Both the position numbers and the translations under genes were made by a program. From NCBI GenBank assembly GCA_937872925.1, contig CALMUT010000183.1, forward strand, positions 1 to 42,179: a stretch of 42,179 nt of DNA, written 5' to 3'. The notes beneath the pieces were generated by a model. It did not search any database. It worked only from the letters and a program-made list of their open reading frames with translations, and was not told the origin of the DNA. Source of the stretch: an uncultured Myxococcales bacterium. GTDB taxonomy: Bacteria > Myxococcota_A > Polyangia > Polyangiales > Polyangiaceae. Positions within the stretch are counted from its first letter, which is position 1. Every line of letters begins with the position of its first letter. Of the stretch, positions 29,779-38,920 are shown one piece after another.

Positions 29779-31590
29779 TTACTCCGTGGGCTGCTCGGCG
29801 TCGGCCTCGGCCGGAGCGGCGTCGGCTGCTTCTGCCGGGGCGTCCGCGGCTGCGTCCGCTTCCGGAGGCGTGCTGGTCATGGTCGAGAGCTTGTCGCCGA
29901 GCTTCTCTTTGAGCAGATCGCCCAAAGTGGCGCCCTTGCCGTGCTTTTCCCGGGCGAGGACCTGCAGCTGTTCAGCCGCTGGGCTTGCGCCGGGATTGCG
30001 CATCGACAGGGTGATGCGTCGGTCCATCGTATCGATGTTGTTGACCTCAGCCTTGACCTTCTCGCCCGCCGTCAGGACCACGCCGGCGTCCATTTCGCCG
30101 CTGGGAATGATGGCTTCGATGCCTTCCCGCAGGCGAACGAACGCGCCGTAGTCGGCAACGCTGAGCACTTCGACGTTCTCGATCACAGTGCCGGTCTTGA
30201 ACTCGTCCATCAAGGTGCCCCAGGGATCATCCCAGAGCTGCTTGACGCCCAAGCTGACCTTCTTCTCGTCGTGGTTGATGCTCAAGATGATCGCCTCGAC
30301 GTCGTCGCCCTTCTTGTAGACGTCCGCCGGGTTGTTGATCTTGACGGTCCAAGACAGGTCCGTCTTGTGCACCATGCCGTCCACGCCCTCTTCGATGCCG
30401 ACGAATACGCCGTAGTCGGTGATGGAGCGGACCTTGCCGCCGACCTTGTCGCCGGGCTTGTACTTGTCTGTGAACAGGGACCAGGGATCCGGCTCCAGCT
30501 GCTTCATGCCCAGGCTGATGCGCTTGCTCTTGGCGTCAACCTCGAGCACCTGGCATTCCACTTCGGTGCCCACATCGAGCATCTTGGAGGGGTGCTTGAT
30601 CTTCTTGGTCCAGCTCATTTCACTGACGTGAATGAGGCCTTCCACACCGGGCTCGAGCTCGACGAAAGCGCCGTAGTCCGTGAGGCTCATGACCTTGCCG
30701 CCAACGCGTTTACCGATGATGTACACCTCTTCGGCGTGACTCCAGGGATCTTCCTGGGTCTGCTTGAGGCCCAAGCTGACTCGCTCGGTTTCGGGGTTGT
30801 ATTTGAGCACCTTGACGGTGACTTCGTCGCCGACGTTGAACACCTCGCTGGGGTGATTGACGCGCCCCCAGGACATGTCGGTGATGTGCAGCAGCCCGTC
30901 GATGCCGCCCAAGTCCACGAATGCGCCGTACTCGGTGAGGTTCTTGATGGTGCCGGTGAGCACCTGCCCCTCCTCCAAGTTCTTCAGCGTGTCCGCCTTC
31001 ATTGCGTCGCGCTCCTTCTCTAGGAGCACCCGGCGCGAAAGCACGATGTTGCCGCGCTTCTTGTTGAACTTGATGACCTTGAATTCGTAGGTCTGCCCAA
31101 TCAGCTTCTCTAGGTTGCGAATGGGTCGCAGATCCACTTGGGAACCCGGAAGGAACGCTTTCACACCGCCGCGGATGGTCACGGCCAAGCCGCCCTTCAC
31201 GCGCTGGCTGATGGTGCCCTCGATGATCTCGTCGCGCTCACAGGCTGCCGAAATCTCATCCCACACCTTCATCTTGTCGGCCTTCTCCTTGGATAGGGAG
31301 ATCAGCCCGTCGTCGCTTTCACGACTTTCGATGAACACGTCCACACGGTCGCTTGGGCTCACGTTGACCTGACCGGTCGCGTCGATGAACTCGTCGGCCT
31401 TGATGACGCCCTCGCTCTTGCCACCGATATCGATGACGACGAAGTCTTTGTTTACCGCCACGACAATGCCGGTGACGATCTGCCCTTCACCTGCGATTTC
31501 GATGCCGCCGGTGTTGGCTTCGCTGGCCTCGAACATCGAGGCGAAGGAGCCAGAGGGGTTGGATGTTGTGGTTGATTGAGTTTCAGTCAT
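29779..31590 (-). CDS. rpsA: 30S ribosomal protein S1
   Basis: 603 residues. It unwinds and guides mRNA on the 30S subunit. Six S1 (OB-fold) repeats are visible, each with the motif GAFV(D/E/R)L and IHVSEMSW-type ends (e.g. YGAFVDLGGIDGLLHITDMS, YGAFVELEPGVEGLIHVSEM, YGVFVGIEEGVDGMVH). The C-terminal ~60 residues are an Ala/Glu/Pro-rich tail. The start ATG at 31590 lies 13 nt after GGAGG, a long spacing, so initiation may involve S1 autoregulation as in E. coli. It follows the cmk gene group after a 156-bp gap with its own promoter, and has its own terminator. Confidence 0.97.
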   Translation of the reverse strand: MTETQSTTTSNPSGSFASMFEASEANTGGIEIAGEGQIVTGIVVAVNKDFVVIDIGGKSEGVIKADEFIDATGQVNVSPSDRVDVFIESRESDDGLISLSKEKADKMKVWDEISAACERDEIIEGTISQRVKGGLAVTIRGGVKAFLPGSQVDLRPIRNLEKLIGQTYEFKVIKFNKKRGNIVLSRRVLLEKERDAMKADTLKNLEEGQVLTGTIKNLTEYGAFVDLGGIDGLLHITDMSWGRVNHPSEVFNVGDEVTVKVLKYNPETERVSLGLKQTQEDPWSHAEEVYIIGKRVGGKVMSLTDYGAFVELEPGVEGLIHVSEMSWTKKIKHPSKMLDVGTEVECQVLEVDAKSKRISLGMKQLEPDPWSLFTDKYKPGDKVGGKVRSITDYGVFVGIEEGVDGMVHKTDLSWTVKINNPADVYKKGDDVEAIILSINHDEKKVSLGVKQLWDDPWGTLMDEFKTGTVIENVEVLSVADYGAFVRLREGIEAIIPSGEMDAGVVLTAGEKVKAEVNNIDTMDRRITLSMRNPGASPAAEQLQVLAREKHGKGATLGDLLKEKLGDKLSTMTSTPPEADAAADAPAEAADAAPAEADAEQPTE

Positions 31591-31688
31591 TTAGTGAACA
31601 ATGCCTCCGTGCCTACCTCGCATCACAGACCAGCACACGAGCACCAAAGCGCTCTGCGAACCCATCTCGCGCAAGGACAGGGGCGCGT

Positions 31689-31717
31689 GAGGTAGCGCAC
31701 AGCCTGAGTTGAGTCAA
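31689..31717 (-). promoter_or_regulatory. Possible rpsA promoter
   Basis: On the minus strand TTGACT (31712-31717), a 17-bp spacer and TACCTC (31689-31694), about 100 bp upstream of rpsA. The -35 box is good; the -10 box is weak. Confidence 0.4.
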
Positions 31718-31746
31718 ATGCGAAAATCCGGACCTGCACCGGCTAC

Positions 31747-32655
31747 TTAGCGTGTGTTGGCTCGCCCAACGTCGATGCTTGCCACCCCCAGGCGGGGTTT
31801 CAGCCAGGCGGCGAACTCGGCCGCCGCGCGATCCAGGCCCTCGCGCGGGAGCCGCGCGCGAAGGGCGGTCCCCTGCAACGCTAGGTTTTCCGCACCGAGA
31901 CGGCTCATTTCGGCGCTGACTGCCTTGGCGCTGGAGGGGCCCACCTGGGCCTCCAGGTCCGCACCGGTGCCAGCTGCGACCCCGCGCAGCGACTCGAACC
32001 CGTCCGGGAGCACCAGCCCCTTTCCGCGCAACCACTGCGCTCCGCCTGGGCGCAGCCAGATCTCGATATCGGACGGCGGCCTAGCCCCTGGAGGGGCGCT
32101 CGCTCCAGGCAGCGCCGCAGACAGCAGCGCCTGAGAGCTGGCCACCAGGACGCAGCCGTCGCTCGCCTGGGCAAGGACGAACCCGCCGGAGTCCACCCAC
32201 ACCCCGTCCTTGAGCGCCCCATTGCGGCCCTCTTGTTCAAACAATTCGGCGAGCCGGCCCAGCCAGTTTGCCCGAGGGAACATGCCGCCAAACACCAAGA
32301 CCCAGTCCTCGGGGGCCGGCCCCAAGCCCACCGCGACTTCGCGTAGATCGACGTTGAACTCCAACTTCCCCACGCGCTCCAGACGCGCCCGTCTTGGCTC
32401 CAGGCCAGGCCGATCCCCCACTGAATCCACCAGCGGCATCAAATGGGTCCGAGCGGGGTCGAATAGCCCCACGCGTTCGACGCTCAGTCGCGCGACGACG
32501 ACGGCACTCGCCGGTACGTGTTGCGTCGCCTTGGGCACGTAATGCAACTTGCCGAAATACAGCATGCCGCCTGCCGTCAACGCGACCAGCAGCATGCCAA
32601 AGAAGACGGCGAACACCGCCCTGTACGAAATCCCGTGACGCTTCGATGGACTCAC
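31747..32655 (-). CDS. Membrane-anchored hypothetical protein C of the aro-cmk operon
   Basis: 302 residues. A single N-terminal transmembrane helix (~13-34, YRAVFAVFFGMLLVALTAGG) is followed by a soluble domain beginning VPASAVVVARLSVERVGLF. The domain has features shared with two other operon members (32652 and 35640): 'P-x-x-A/L-V-V-V' near the start, a middle block with 'L-R-E-V-A-V-G-L', and a block ending VLVASSQALLSAAL. It begins by an ATGA overlap with the previous gene. No known family recognised. It is likely an envelope protein; the reason for being tied to aroA and cmk is unknown. Confidence 0.8.
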   Translation of the reverse strand: MSPSKRHGISYRAVFAVFFGMLLVALTAGGMLYFGKLHYVPKATQHVPASAVVVARLSVERVGLFDPARTHLMPLVDSVGDRPGLEPRRARLERVGKLEFNVDLREVAVGLGPAPEDWVLVFGGMFPRANWLGRLAELFEQEGRNGALKDGVWVDSGGFVLAQASDGCVLVASSQALLSAALPGASAPPGARPPSDIEIWLRPGGAQWLRGKGLVLPDGFESLRGVAAGTGADLEAQVGPSSAKAVSAEMSRLGAENLALQGTALRARLPREGLDRAAAEFAAWLKPRLGVASIDVGRANTR

Positions 32656-33581
32656 CGAGCCTCCACTAGCGCCGAAAGCTCCTCGAGGGGCATGCGCAAC
32701 GTCACAACCACCTGCTGGGCAACGGCCCGAACCTGCAGCCCGCGTCGAAGTGGCTCCAGCCGATCCGATAACTGGGTCATGGCGTCGGTGATCTCGCGCA
32801 GGGCGTCCGCAAACAGCCGAGCGCGCTCAGGATCCTCCATTTTCATGCTGATTTCCACGCGAACCTCCTGGGCGTCTATGTCCGCGTGGCCCAAGACCTC
32901 GTCTGCCCGCGACAACAGACCGGCGACGCGCACGCTGCGGTCCTCGACCCATGCGGAAAGCGCAGGTCCCCGCGCCGCCACGGCCAGGAGCCCTTTCGCG
33001 GGAGCTTCGAGGTGTGGATCAAGCTCGCCGCGTTCGAGTCGGCGTTCCACGCTATCTAATGCGGCCTCGGAGACAAGCACCACGGTGTCTGCGCTTGCCA
33101 GGTAGACCCGCGCGGGCTGGCTACGTACCTGGCTCTTGCGATCATGACGCCGCAGGTCGCGCCCCAGATCCATCGGACCACCAAATGCCGGCTGGATGGC
33201 GTAGCTCTGCGGGGCAAAGCTTTGCATCCGGCCACGAAAAACCAAGACGCTATCCAACTGGCGCGCCTGAGTGGACGGTCGGAACGCGATCAACACCGTG
33301 TCGCTGGCGAGCAGCAGATCGCCGATCATGCGTTCGTGTTCAGGCTGCCCACCCATGCGCTCAGCCGCCCGCTGCCTCAAACGCAGCAGCGTGCTTTCAC
33401 CCAGGGCAGCGCGCACTTTGCCCAGGTCCACGCGCACCACCACATCGAGTTCCGAGGGGATCGCGGTTTCGGGCCGATCGAGGGCAACCGGCCCGGGCGG
33501 TGGTGGCGGGATGCGCGGCGCGGCGCAGCCGAGGGCCAAAACAGCCGCCAAAAGCCAGACGAGACCCTTCACGAACGTCAC
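32652..33581 (-). CDS. Lipoprotein B of the aro-cmk operon
   Basis: 309 residues with a lipobox signal (LLAAVLALGCAAP, Cys19). After a Pro-rich spacer the soluble domain starts IPSELDVVVRVDLGKVRAAL. It continues with a stretch ending SDTVLIAFRP, then VLVFRGRMQSF, and ASADTVVLVSEAALDSVERR, in the same order as in the neighbours at 31747 and 35640. A C-terminal helix region is charged. ATGA overlaps link it to cmk upstream and to the 31747 gene downstream. The function is not recognised; a lipoprotein of the outer or inner membrane facing the periplasm. Confidence 0.82.
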   Translation of the reverse strand: MTFVKGLVWLLAAVLALGCAAPRIPPPPPGPVALDRPETAIPSELDVVVRVDLGKVRAALGESTLLRLRQRAAERMGGQPEHERMIGDLLLASDTVLIAFRPSTQARQLDSVLVFRGRMQSFAPQSYAIQPAFGGPMDLGRDLRRHDRKSQVRSQPARVYLASADTVVLVSEAALDSVERRLERGELDPHLEAPAKGLLAVAARGPALSAWVEDRSVRVAGLLSRADEVLGHADIDAQEVRVEISMKMEDPERARLFADALREITDAMTQLSDRLEPLRRGLQVRAVAQQVVVTLRMPLEELSALVEAR

Positions 33582-34279
33582 CGGCTACTGGCGCCGAGCG
33601 CTGCCTCGACCTGCCGCACGCGTTCCACGATCTGCGCCACCACGCCGTCGATGTCCGTGTCGGAGCTGTCCACCAGAATCGCATCGTCGGCTTGTTTCAG
33701 GGGCGCAACGGGACGGGTCGTGTCCCGCGCGTCGCGCGCCACCACTTCGTCTTGAACCGCCTGGAGCGTGGTCTTAGCGCCCTTGGAGCACAGCTCCGCA
33801 TAGCGGCGCGCGGCGCGTACCGCGACACTCGCCGTGAGGAAGAACTTCGCCTCCGCGTCCGGGAAAACGACCGTTCCGATGTCACGCCCCTCCAGCACAA
33901 CACCGCCAGCGCGCCCCTGAGCCCGCTGCATCTCTAGCAACGCTTCGCGTACTGCGGGGATGGCGCTGACCTTGCTTGCGCCGTCGGCAATGCTCTGCGT
34001 GCGAATGAGTTGCGAGATGTCTTCGTCGTCGAGCAGGAGCACGCCCGCGGCGTCGAATCGGATCCGATTGGCCAGGGCAAGCTGCGCCGCGACTTCACCC
34101 ACGGCGACCGAGTCCTCCCAACGGGCCCCCGCTCGCTGCGCTGCGAGGGCAACCGCCCGATACAACGCGCCGGTGTCGACCAAAGTAAAGCCAAGTGCTT
34201 CCGCGACGCGGCGAGTGACCGTGGTCTTGCCTGCTCCGGCGGGACCGTCGATGGCAACAACAGGACGCGCACGTTTCAT
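33578..34279 (-). CDS. cmk: Cytidylate kinase
   Basis: Phosphorylates CMP and dCMP with ATP in the cytoplasm. 233 residues from the ATG at 34279; the open frame goes back to 34372 but that part is Arg-rich and overlaps aroA. The P-loop GPAGAGKTT is near residue 13, then LVDTGALYRAVALAA for the nucleotide site, LEGRDIGTVVFPDAE, and the lid region RDARDTTRP with LKQADDAILVDSSD. All are typical of Cmk. It starts by ATGA overlap with aroA and ends by ATGA overlap with a lipoprotein gene. In most bacteria rpsA follows directly; here two genes intervene. Confidence 0.97.
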   Translation of the reverse strand: MKRARPVVAIDGPAGAGKTTVTRRVAEALGFTLVDTGALYRAVALAAQRAGARWEDSVAVGEVAAQLALANRIRFDAAGVLLLDDEDISQLIRTQSIADGASKVSAIPAVREALLEMQRAQGRAGGVVLEGRDIGTVVFPDAEAKFFLTASVAVRAARRYAELCSKGAKTTLQAVQDEVVARDARDTTRPVAPLKQADDAILVDSSDTDIDGVVAQIVERVRQVEAALGASSR

Positions 34280-35643
34280 GACTCCACCGCGATCTCTGCG
34301 CCCAGTGCCCGCAACGTGCCCGCAAAGCGAGGGAAGCTGGTGGCGACGCAGTCCACGTCTTCTACGACGCACACATCCTCGCTGACCAGAGCCAAAACTG
34401 CCGCGGTCATCGCAATGCGGTGGTCCCCATGGCTCTGCACCCGAATTGCCTTCAAGGGCCGATCGGGCACTCCTTCCACGACCATGCCGTCAGGCCGTTC
34501 TTCGGCGGGCACGCCAAAGGCCGTCAGTAGCTCGACCATGGCGCGCACGCGGTCGCTCTCCTTGACGCGCAACTCGGCCAGATCGGCGAAGACCGTCTCC
34601 CCCCGGGCGCGCGCCGCGATGGCGCATAGGATCGGGATCTCGTCGATGGCGCGCAAGGCGAGCTCTCCGCCAACCTGCGCGCCCAGGCGACGGCCACCCA
34701 GCAGAGTCACGGCCCCCACGGGTTCCCCGAGAGCGTCTCCCCCTGGCGTGAGACCCACCTCGAGCCCAAATGCGCGCATGGCATCGATGGCTCCGGAGCG
34801 CGTTGGGTTCAGTCCGGTGCCGCGCACGGTTACCGTACTCCCGTCCACGATGGCGCCAGCGCTGAGCAAGAACGTCGCTGCGGAGAGATCTCCCGGCAAC
34901 TCAAGATCGAAACCCGGAAGCGCCATGGGATCGCCAGTGGGTACCAACTCGATCAACGGCCCCGCTGTGTTCACCTGGACGCCCAGGGCGCTCAGCATAC
35001 GCTCGGTATGATCACGGCTGACCAAGGGCTCACGAAAACGAGTCGGCCCGGATGCGTACAGTCCCGAGAGCAGCACCGCGCTCTTGACCTGTGCGCTCGC
35101 CACCTCGGATACATATTCTAAGGGTCGCAAGCGCTCACCCGGAGCCAGCGGGCCAATCGACAGCGGCGCGGTCAGATCCGCCTTGCTTCCGCCCGCTGCG
35201 ATGCCCCCGACCTGCCTTCCTTCGACCCGCGCCCCGCGCAGCTGGAGGGGCTCAGCGATGCGACGCATGGGACGGCGTGACAAGCTGGCGTCGCCAACCA
35301 AAGTACTAGCGAAAGGTTGTCCCGCGAGCACGCCAGCGAGCAGCCGCATCGTCGTTCCGCTGTTGCCACAGTCCAGGGGCGCAGCGGGGGGTGTCAGTCC
35401 GTACAGGCCGCGACCCGCGACCTTCAGGTGCCCCGCCCCGTCGTCGAGGATCTCGATGCCGAGCGCACGAAATGCCGCCAGCGTCGAAAGGTTGTCGTGG
35501 CCGTAGGAAAACCCACTCAGCGTCGAAGGGCCCCCGGCCAATGCGGCCAGCATCAGCGCGCGGTGGCCAATGCTCTTGTCACTGACAACCGGGACGCTGC
35601 CCGAAAGAGGCCGCGCCGCAGGCCTAACGACAAACCGCGTCAT
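34276..35643 (-). CDS. aroA: 3-phosphoshikimate 1-carboxyvinyltransferase (EPSP synthase)
   Basis: Adds the enolpyruvyl group of PEP to shikimate 3-phosphate, the sixth step to chorismate. 455 residues with PVVSDKSIGHRALMLAALA (substrate Lys/Ser/Arg), LDCGNSGTTMRLLAGVLA (PEP site), DASLSRRPM and AQVKSAVLLSGLYASGPT; the second domain has DLSAATFLLSAGAI, LRAIDEIPILCAIAARA, RVKESDR and SHGDHRIAMTAAVLAL. The glyphosate-site loop reads NSGTTMR, as in sensitive enzymes. ATGA overlaps connect it to the lipoprotein at 35640 and to cmk. Confidence 0.97.
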   Translation of the reverse strand: MTRFVVRPAARPLSGSVPVVSDKSIGHRALMLAALAGGPSTLSGFSYGHDNLSTLAAFRALGIEILDDGAGHLKVAGRGLYGLTPPAAPLDCGNSGTTMRLLAGVLAGQPFASTLVGDASLSRRPMRRIAEPLQLRGARVEGRQVGGIAAGGSKADLTAPLSIGPLAPGERLRPLEYVSEVASAQVKSAVLLSGLYASGPTRFREPLVSRDHTERMLSALGVQVNTAGPLIELVPTGDPMALPGFDLELPGDLSAATFLLSAGAIVDGSTVTVRGTGLNPTRSGAIDAMRAFGLEVGLTPGGDALGEPVGAVTLLGGRRLGAQVGGELALRAIDEIPILCAIAARARGETVFADLAELRVKESDRVRAMVELLTAFGVPAEERPDGMVVEGVPDRPLKAIRVQSHGDHRIAMTAAVLALVSEDVCVVEDVDCVATSFPRFAGTLRALGAEIAVES

Positions 35644-36665
35644 TTCGGATCGGGACCGGAAACACCGGGGGACACCGTCGCCGGAATCACTTTCGGCTGC
35701 ACCGGCAAACCGATCAAGCGCGCGCCGCGATCGAGCAACTCGGCCACGGCGTCACCGTCGAGCGCGGCGACAAACTTGCTCTCACGATCATTGGTTTCCG
35801 CTTCCAACTTCTTGATCGGCTGGGGAATGCCCACCAGGTTGATCAACCAGCCAAAGGACTGCGCGTTGCTCGCCAGGGAGCGCAGCGACTGTGTCCCGGC
35901 TTCGGCCTGTGCGTTGTCTGGATAGGTCAACGTGCCGGCAATGTTCAAGCCGGGCTCTTCGAAGTTCGCCAACATGCGGGCCGTCTCCAGGCCCACGACG
36001 AAGGGCAATTGCCCGCGCACCGCGTCCGACATGACCTGAGCGCGCAAGTCGAATGCAGCCACCACGGGCGCGTTCGGCGTCTTGGCAAGTTCCTCAAACC
36101 CGTCCGGCAGCGATCGCTTGACGCGTCCTTCTTTGATGCGATCGAGTGCTCGTCGGATCCCAGTTTCGTTTCCGAGAAGCACGGTGCGTTCCGTGAGCAC
36201 GGCGAATCCGATGTTTTTGGAGGTGTACACGGCGCGATCCGCATAGCTAGACTTGACCAAGGGCGCGCCCAGCGGCGTGGTCTGCGTGCCATCCGCTGCC
36301 GCCTCGATGTTTGCCTTGTTGAAGCGCCCCGTCGCCACGACGGCAAAGTCAGCGCCTTGCATCGAGTACAACCCCACTGCGATGCGATCCAGATCCCGAG
36401 TGGGCTCGAAGCCAGCCGCGGGGGGGATCGGCGCACTCGCCATGATGGCGAGCCGTTGCCCAAAGCGCGAAGCGAATAGCGCTTTGGCATCTCCGGAGAT
36501 GACGCCGACAGCGCCCCCAGGCAGTAGCGCCAGCGGATCTTGGTCGATCGCATCGTTGGACAGGGACTTGCCTGCGCCGGACTCGACAATCACGTCCTCC
36601 TTCTTTGGGCAGCCCATGACGAGGGACGCAGCGCACAGCATCCACAACAAGCGGCTTTTGATCAC
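35640..36665 (-). CDS. Lipoprotein A of the aro-cmk operon
   Basis: 341 residues with a lipobox (MLCAASLVMGCPK, Cys19). The soluble part starts LALLPGGAVGVISGDAKALF, then DLDRIAVGLYSMQGADFAVV, GFAVLTERTVLLGNETGIRR and NAPVVAAFDLRAQV. The arrangement (a value-like start, a 'defends G.f' block, then a 'vllgne..lrral.r' block) resembles the genes at 32652 and 31747. The C-terminus carries helices and a Pro-rich end. Inserted between hisC and aroA with ATGA overlaps on both sides. No named family; likely periplasm-facing. Confidence 0.82.
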   Translation of the reverse strand: MIKSRLLWMLCAASLVMGCPKKEDVIVESGAGKSLSNDAIDQDPLALLPGGAVGVISGDAKALFASRFGQRLAIMASAPIPPAAGFEPTRDLDRIAVGLYSMQGADFAVVATGRFNKANIEAAADGTQTTPLGAPLVKSSYADRAVYTSKNIGFAVLTERTVLLGNETGIRRALDRIKEGRVKRSLPDGFEELAKTPNAPVVAAFDLRAQVMSDAVRGQLPFVVGLETARMLANFEEPGLNIAGTLTYPDNAQAEAGTQSLRSLASNAQSFGWLINLVGIPQPIKKLEAETNDRESKFVAALDGDAVAELLDRGARLIGLPVQPKVIPATVSPGVSGPDPK

Positions 36666-37741
36666 GACAGGACCTCATTTAGAGCAGCCAGAAGTCGATC
36701 GTTCTCTTGTTGCGTGCCCACCGTGATGCGCAGGAAGTTGGACGGACCGAGGGGCCGAATGATGACGCCCTTGCGCAACACAGCTGCGTAGACTTCCCGA
36801 CCGGGCCGCCCCGCATCCACGAAAACAAAATTCGCCTGGGTCGGCGCAACCTTCACACCCAGCCGTGGGATCTCCCGCAGAAGCCGGTCGCGTTGGGCGC
36901 GGTTTTGTTCGCGGCTCTTGTCCACGTGGGCGACGTCGTCCAATGCGGCAACCGCCGCGGCTTGGCCCACGGCACCGACGTTAAATGGTGCGCGCACGCG
37001 GTTCATGTAGCCCACGATGTCGGTTGGCCCAATGGCGTAACCCACACGCAACGAGGCCAATCCGTAGATCTTCGAAAACGTCCGCAGCACCACTAGGCGC
37101 TCGCGCGTCCCGCGTAGGCTCAAGCTATCCGGGTAGTCCGGCGCATCCGCATACTGCAAATAGGCTTCATCCATCACGACCACCACCTGGGCGGGCACGG
37201 CCTTCAGGAACTTCTCGACGGCCGCCTTCCCTACGTGGGTGCCCGTCGGGTTGTTTGGATTTGCCACAAAGAGCAGCTTGGTTTTGGCCGTGACAGCTTC
37301 GAGCATCGCGTCCAAGTCGTGAGTGTAGTCGCGGAGCGGTACCGCGCTGAACTGCACGCCGTGGGCCAAACTCGCGAGTTTGTAGACCACGAAAGAAGGC
37401 TCGGCGAAGACGACGTGATCGGCCGGAGTCGCAAAGGTTCGGATCAAAAGTTCGATCAGTTCGTTGGAACCATTGCCATGGATGATCTGGTCCATGGGGG
37501 TGTCGTGCTGCGCGCTCAGGCGTTGCCTCAACCCATAGGCCGCCGCATCTGGGTAGCGGTGGGCGTCGGTGAGCGCGCGCACAGCGGCTTCGACCGCCAG
37601 CGGGCTGGGGCCCAAGGGGTTTTCGTTCGAGGCAAGCTTGACCGCATGGGTAATGCCGAGCTCGCGCGCCACTTCTTCAATGGGCTTACCCGCTTCGTAG
37701 GGTACCAGGGACTCGATGGACGGGGTGACGAGGGAGGCCAT
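36662..37741 (-). CDS. hisC: Histidinol-phosphate aminotransferase
   Basis: 359 residues, PLP-dependent fold-type I. It turns imidazole-acetol phosphate and glutamate into histidinol phosphate; paralogues of this family also transaminate aromatic keto acids. Motifs: KLASNENPLGPSPLAVEAAV, GNGSNELIELLIRTFATPAD, VANPNNPTGTH, VVVMDEAYLQYAD, and the PLP-lysine segment RTFSKIYGLASLRVGYAIG. C-terminal PLGPSNFLRITVGTQQEND carries the carboxylate Arg. Context next to pheA and aroA suggests it may serve aromatic amino acids, but the sequence does not decide. First gene of the ATGA-linked series. Confidence 0.93.
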   Translation of the reverse strand: MASLVTPSIESLVPYEAGKPIEEVARELGITHAVKLASNENPLGPSPLAVEAAVRALTDAHRYPDAAAYGLRQRLSAQHDTPMDQIIHGNGSNELIELLIRTFATPADHVVFAEPSFVVYKLASLAHGVQFSAVPLRDYTHDLDAMLEAVTAKTKLLFVANPNNPTGTHVGKAAVEKFLKAVPAQVVVVMDEAYLQYADAPDYPDSLSLRGTRERLVVLRTFSKIYGLASLRVGYAIGPTDIVGYMNRVRAPFNVGAVGQAAAVAALDDVAHVDKSREQNRAQRDRLLREIPRLGVKVAPTQANFVFVDAGRPGREVYAAVLRKGVIIRPLGPSNFLRITVGTQQENDRLLAALNEVLS

Positions 37742-37800
37742 CGCTCGGGAGCCTACGGTCTCAGCTGAGGATTGTCGACGTCGCCGTCAATCAGCCGTGC

Positions 37801-38868
37801 TCAGCTGGCGAAGGACCCCAATACCCGCAAGTACTTGGTGTGGCGCTTCACGGACTCCAAGGCGGTCACCACCGGTCGATCCGTGATGTGTCCGCTGACT
37901 TCGACGTAAAACAAGTAGTCCAAGCCCCGGCTCGCAACCGGCCGAGACTGCAGCTTTTTCAGGTTGATGCCCCGCTCCGCGAAATGCCGGAGCACGTCAT
38001 ACAGGGCGCCCGGTGTGTCATCCACGTTGAACAGCAAACACGTCGTGTCCGTTCCTGTGCGACTTGCGGGGCGAGCACCCGCTACGCCATAGCGGAAATG
38101 CATGTCCGCGCTGTCGCCGACGTTGGCTTGCAGAACCGAGAGCCCAGCGGCCCGCCCGGAATCCTCAGGCACCAGGGCAGCGCTTGTTTCATCACCAAGG
38201 GCCTGCTCCGCAGCTGCGACGGGGGAACGCACATCCACGATGGTCACCTGTGGCAGCTGCGCTTCGAGAAATCGCTCGCACGCGGCGTGGGCCGCCGCCG
38301 TAGCAAAAACCTTGTTCACGTCGGACAGACTCGCCGCGCGACTCATGAGATCGTAGGTGGCAGCCATGCTGCGCTGAGCAACCAGCACCAGCTCCGTCGG
38401 CTCAAGGGCGTTGACGGACGCCTGTACCAAACCTTCGATGGACGACTCGAAGGGAAACACCGCGAAGGCGGCGCGACCGCGCACCACTTCGTCGAGGGCA
38501 TCGGCGACCGTGACACTCTCGAGAAACGAGGCCCCCGGCCCAAACTGATGCTGGGCCACGGCGTGTGAGAAACCGCCCTCCGGACCCAGATATGCGATTC
38601 GAACCGGTTGCTCGATACCGCGAGCTACGGCGTGGATCTCGCTGAAGATCGAACGGATGGCGCCTTCAGGGAGTACGCCCGCGGATGCCGCTTCCAGAGC
38701 TTCGATGGCCTCGCGCTCACCGCGGTCGGCCACGGGCGGTTGTCCTTCGAGGAGTTGCTTTGCCTCGCGACTGAGAACCGCCCTCGCTTCAAGGGCCTTC
38801 AGCAGTCCGAGATCGAGCTCGTAGATTTGGCCGCGGAGTTCCTGCAGGCGTCGTTTCGTGTCGGGCAT
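37801..38868 (-). CDS. pheA: Bifunctional chorismate mutase / prephenate dehydratase (P-protein)
   Basis: 355 residues from the ATG at 38868; the frame extends to 39114 but that part is Arg/Pro-rich and doubtful. Residues ~1-85 are a chorismate mutase of the AroQ type (RRLQELRGQIYELDLGLLKA with catalytic Arg/Lys). Residues ~90-270 are the dehydratase (RIAYLGPEGGFSHAVAQHQF, GRAAFAVFPFESSIEGLVQA). The C-terminal ACT domain (GALYDVLRHFAERGINLKKL, QSRPVASRG) senses phenylalanine; the usual ESRP is QSRP. It makes phenylpyruvate from chorismate. It follows the zinc-ribbon gene by 52 bp and precedes hisC by 59 bp. Confidence 0.95.
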   Translation of the reverse strand: MPDTKRRLQELRGQIYELDLGLLKALEARAVLSREAKQLLEGQPPVADRGEREAIEALEAASAGVLPEGAIRSIFSEIHAVARGIEQPVRIAYLGPEGGFSHAVAQHQFGPGASFLESVTVADALDEVVRGRAAFAVFPFESSIEGLVQASVNALEPTELVLVAQRSMAATYDLMSRAASLSDVNKVFATAAAHAACERFLEAQLPQVTIVDVRSPVAAAEQALGDETSAALVPEDSGRAAGLSVLQANVGDSADMHFRYGVAGARPASRTGTDTTCLLFNVDDTPGALYDVLRHFAERGINLKKLQSRPVASRGLDYLFYVEVSGHITDRPVVTALESVKRHTKYLRVLGSFAS

Positions 38869-38882
38869 GCCTAGACATTTTA

Positions 38883-38899
38883 GCAGGGTGGCCCCCTGC
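38883..38899 (-). terminator. Weak hairpin between zinc-ribbon gene and pheA
   Basis: GCAGGG-TGGCC-CCCTGC forms a 6-bp stem followed on the minus strand by TAAAATG, a short T-poor tail. It may be an attenuator or just a leader structure ahead of pheA, whose ATG is 15 bp beyond. Confidence 0.3.
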
Positions 38900-38920
38900 C
38901 GACGACCCCCGCCGAGGCAA

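Noticed and set aside
29740..31023. Long plus-strand open frame opposite rpsA
   Set aside because: It is the antisense shadow of the S1 gene. Its Val/Leu/Asp/His-rich pattern mirrors the S1 repeats.
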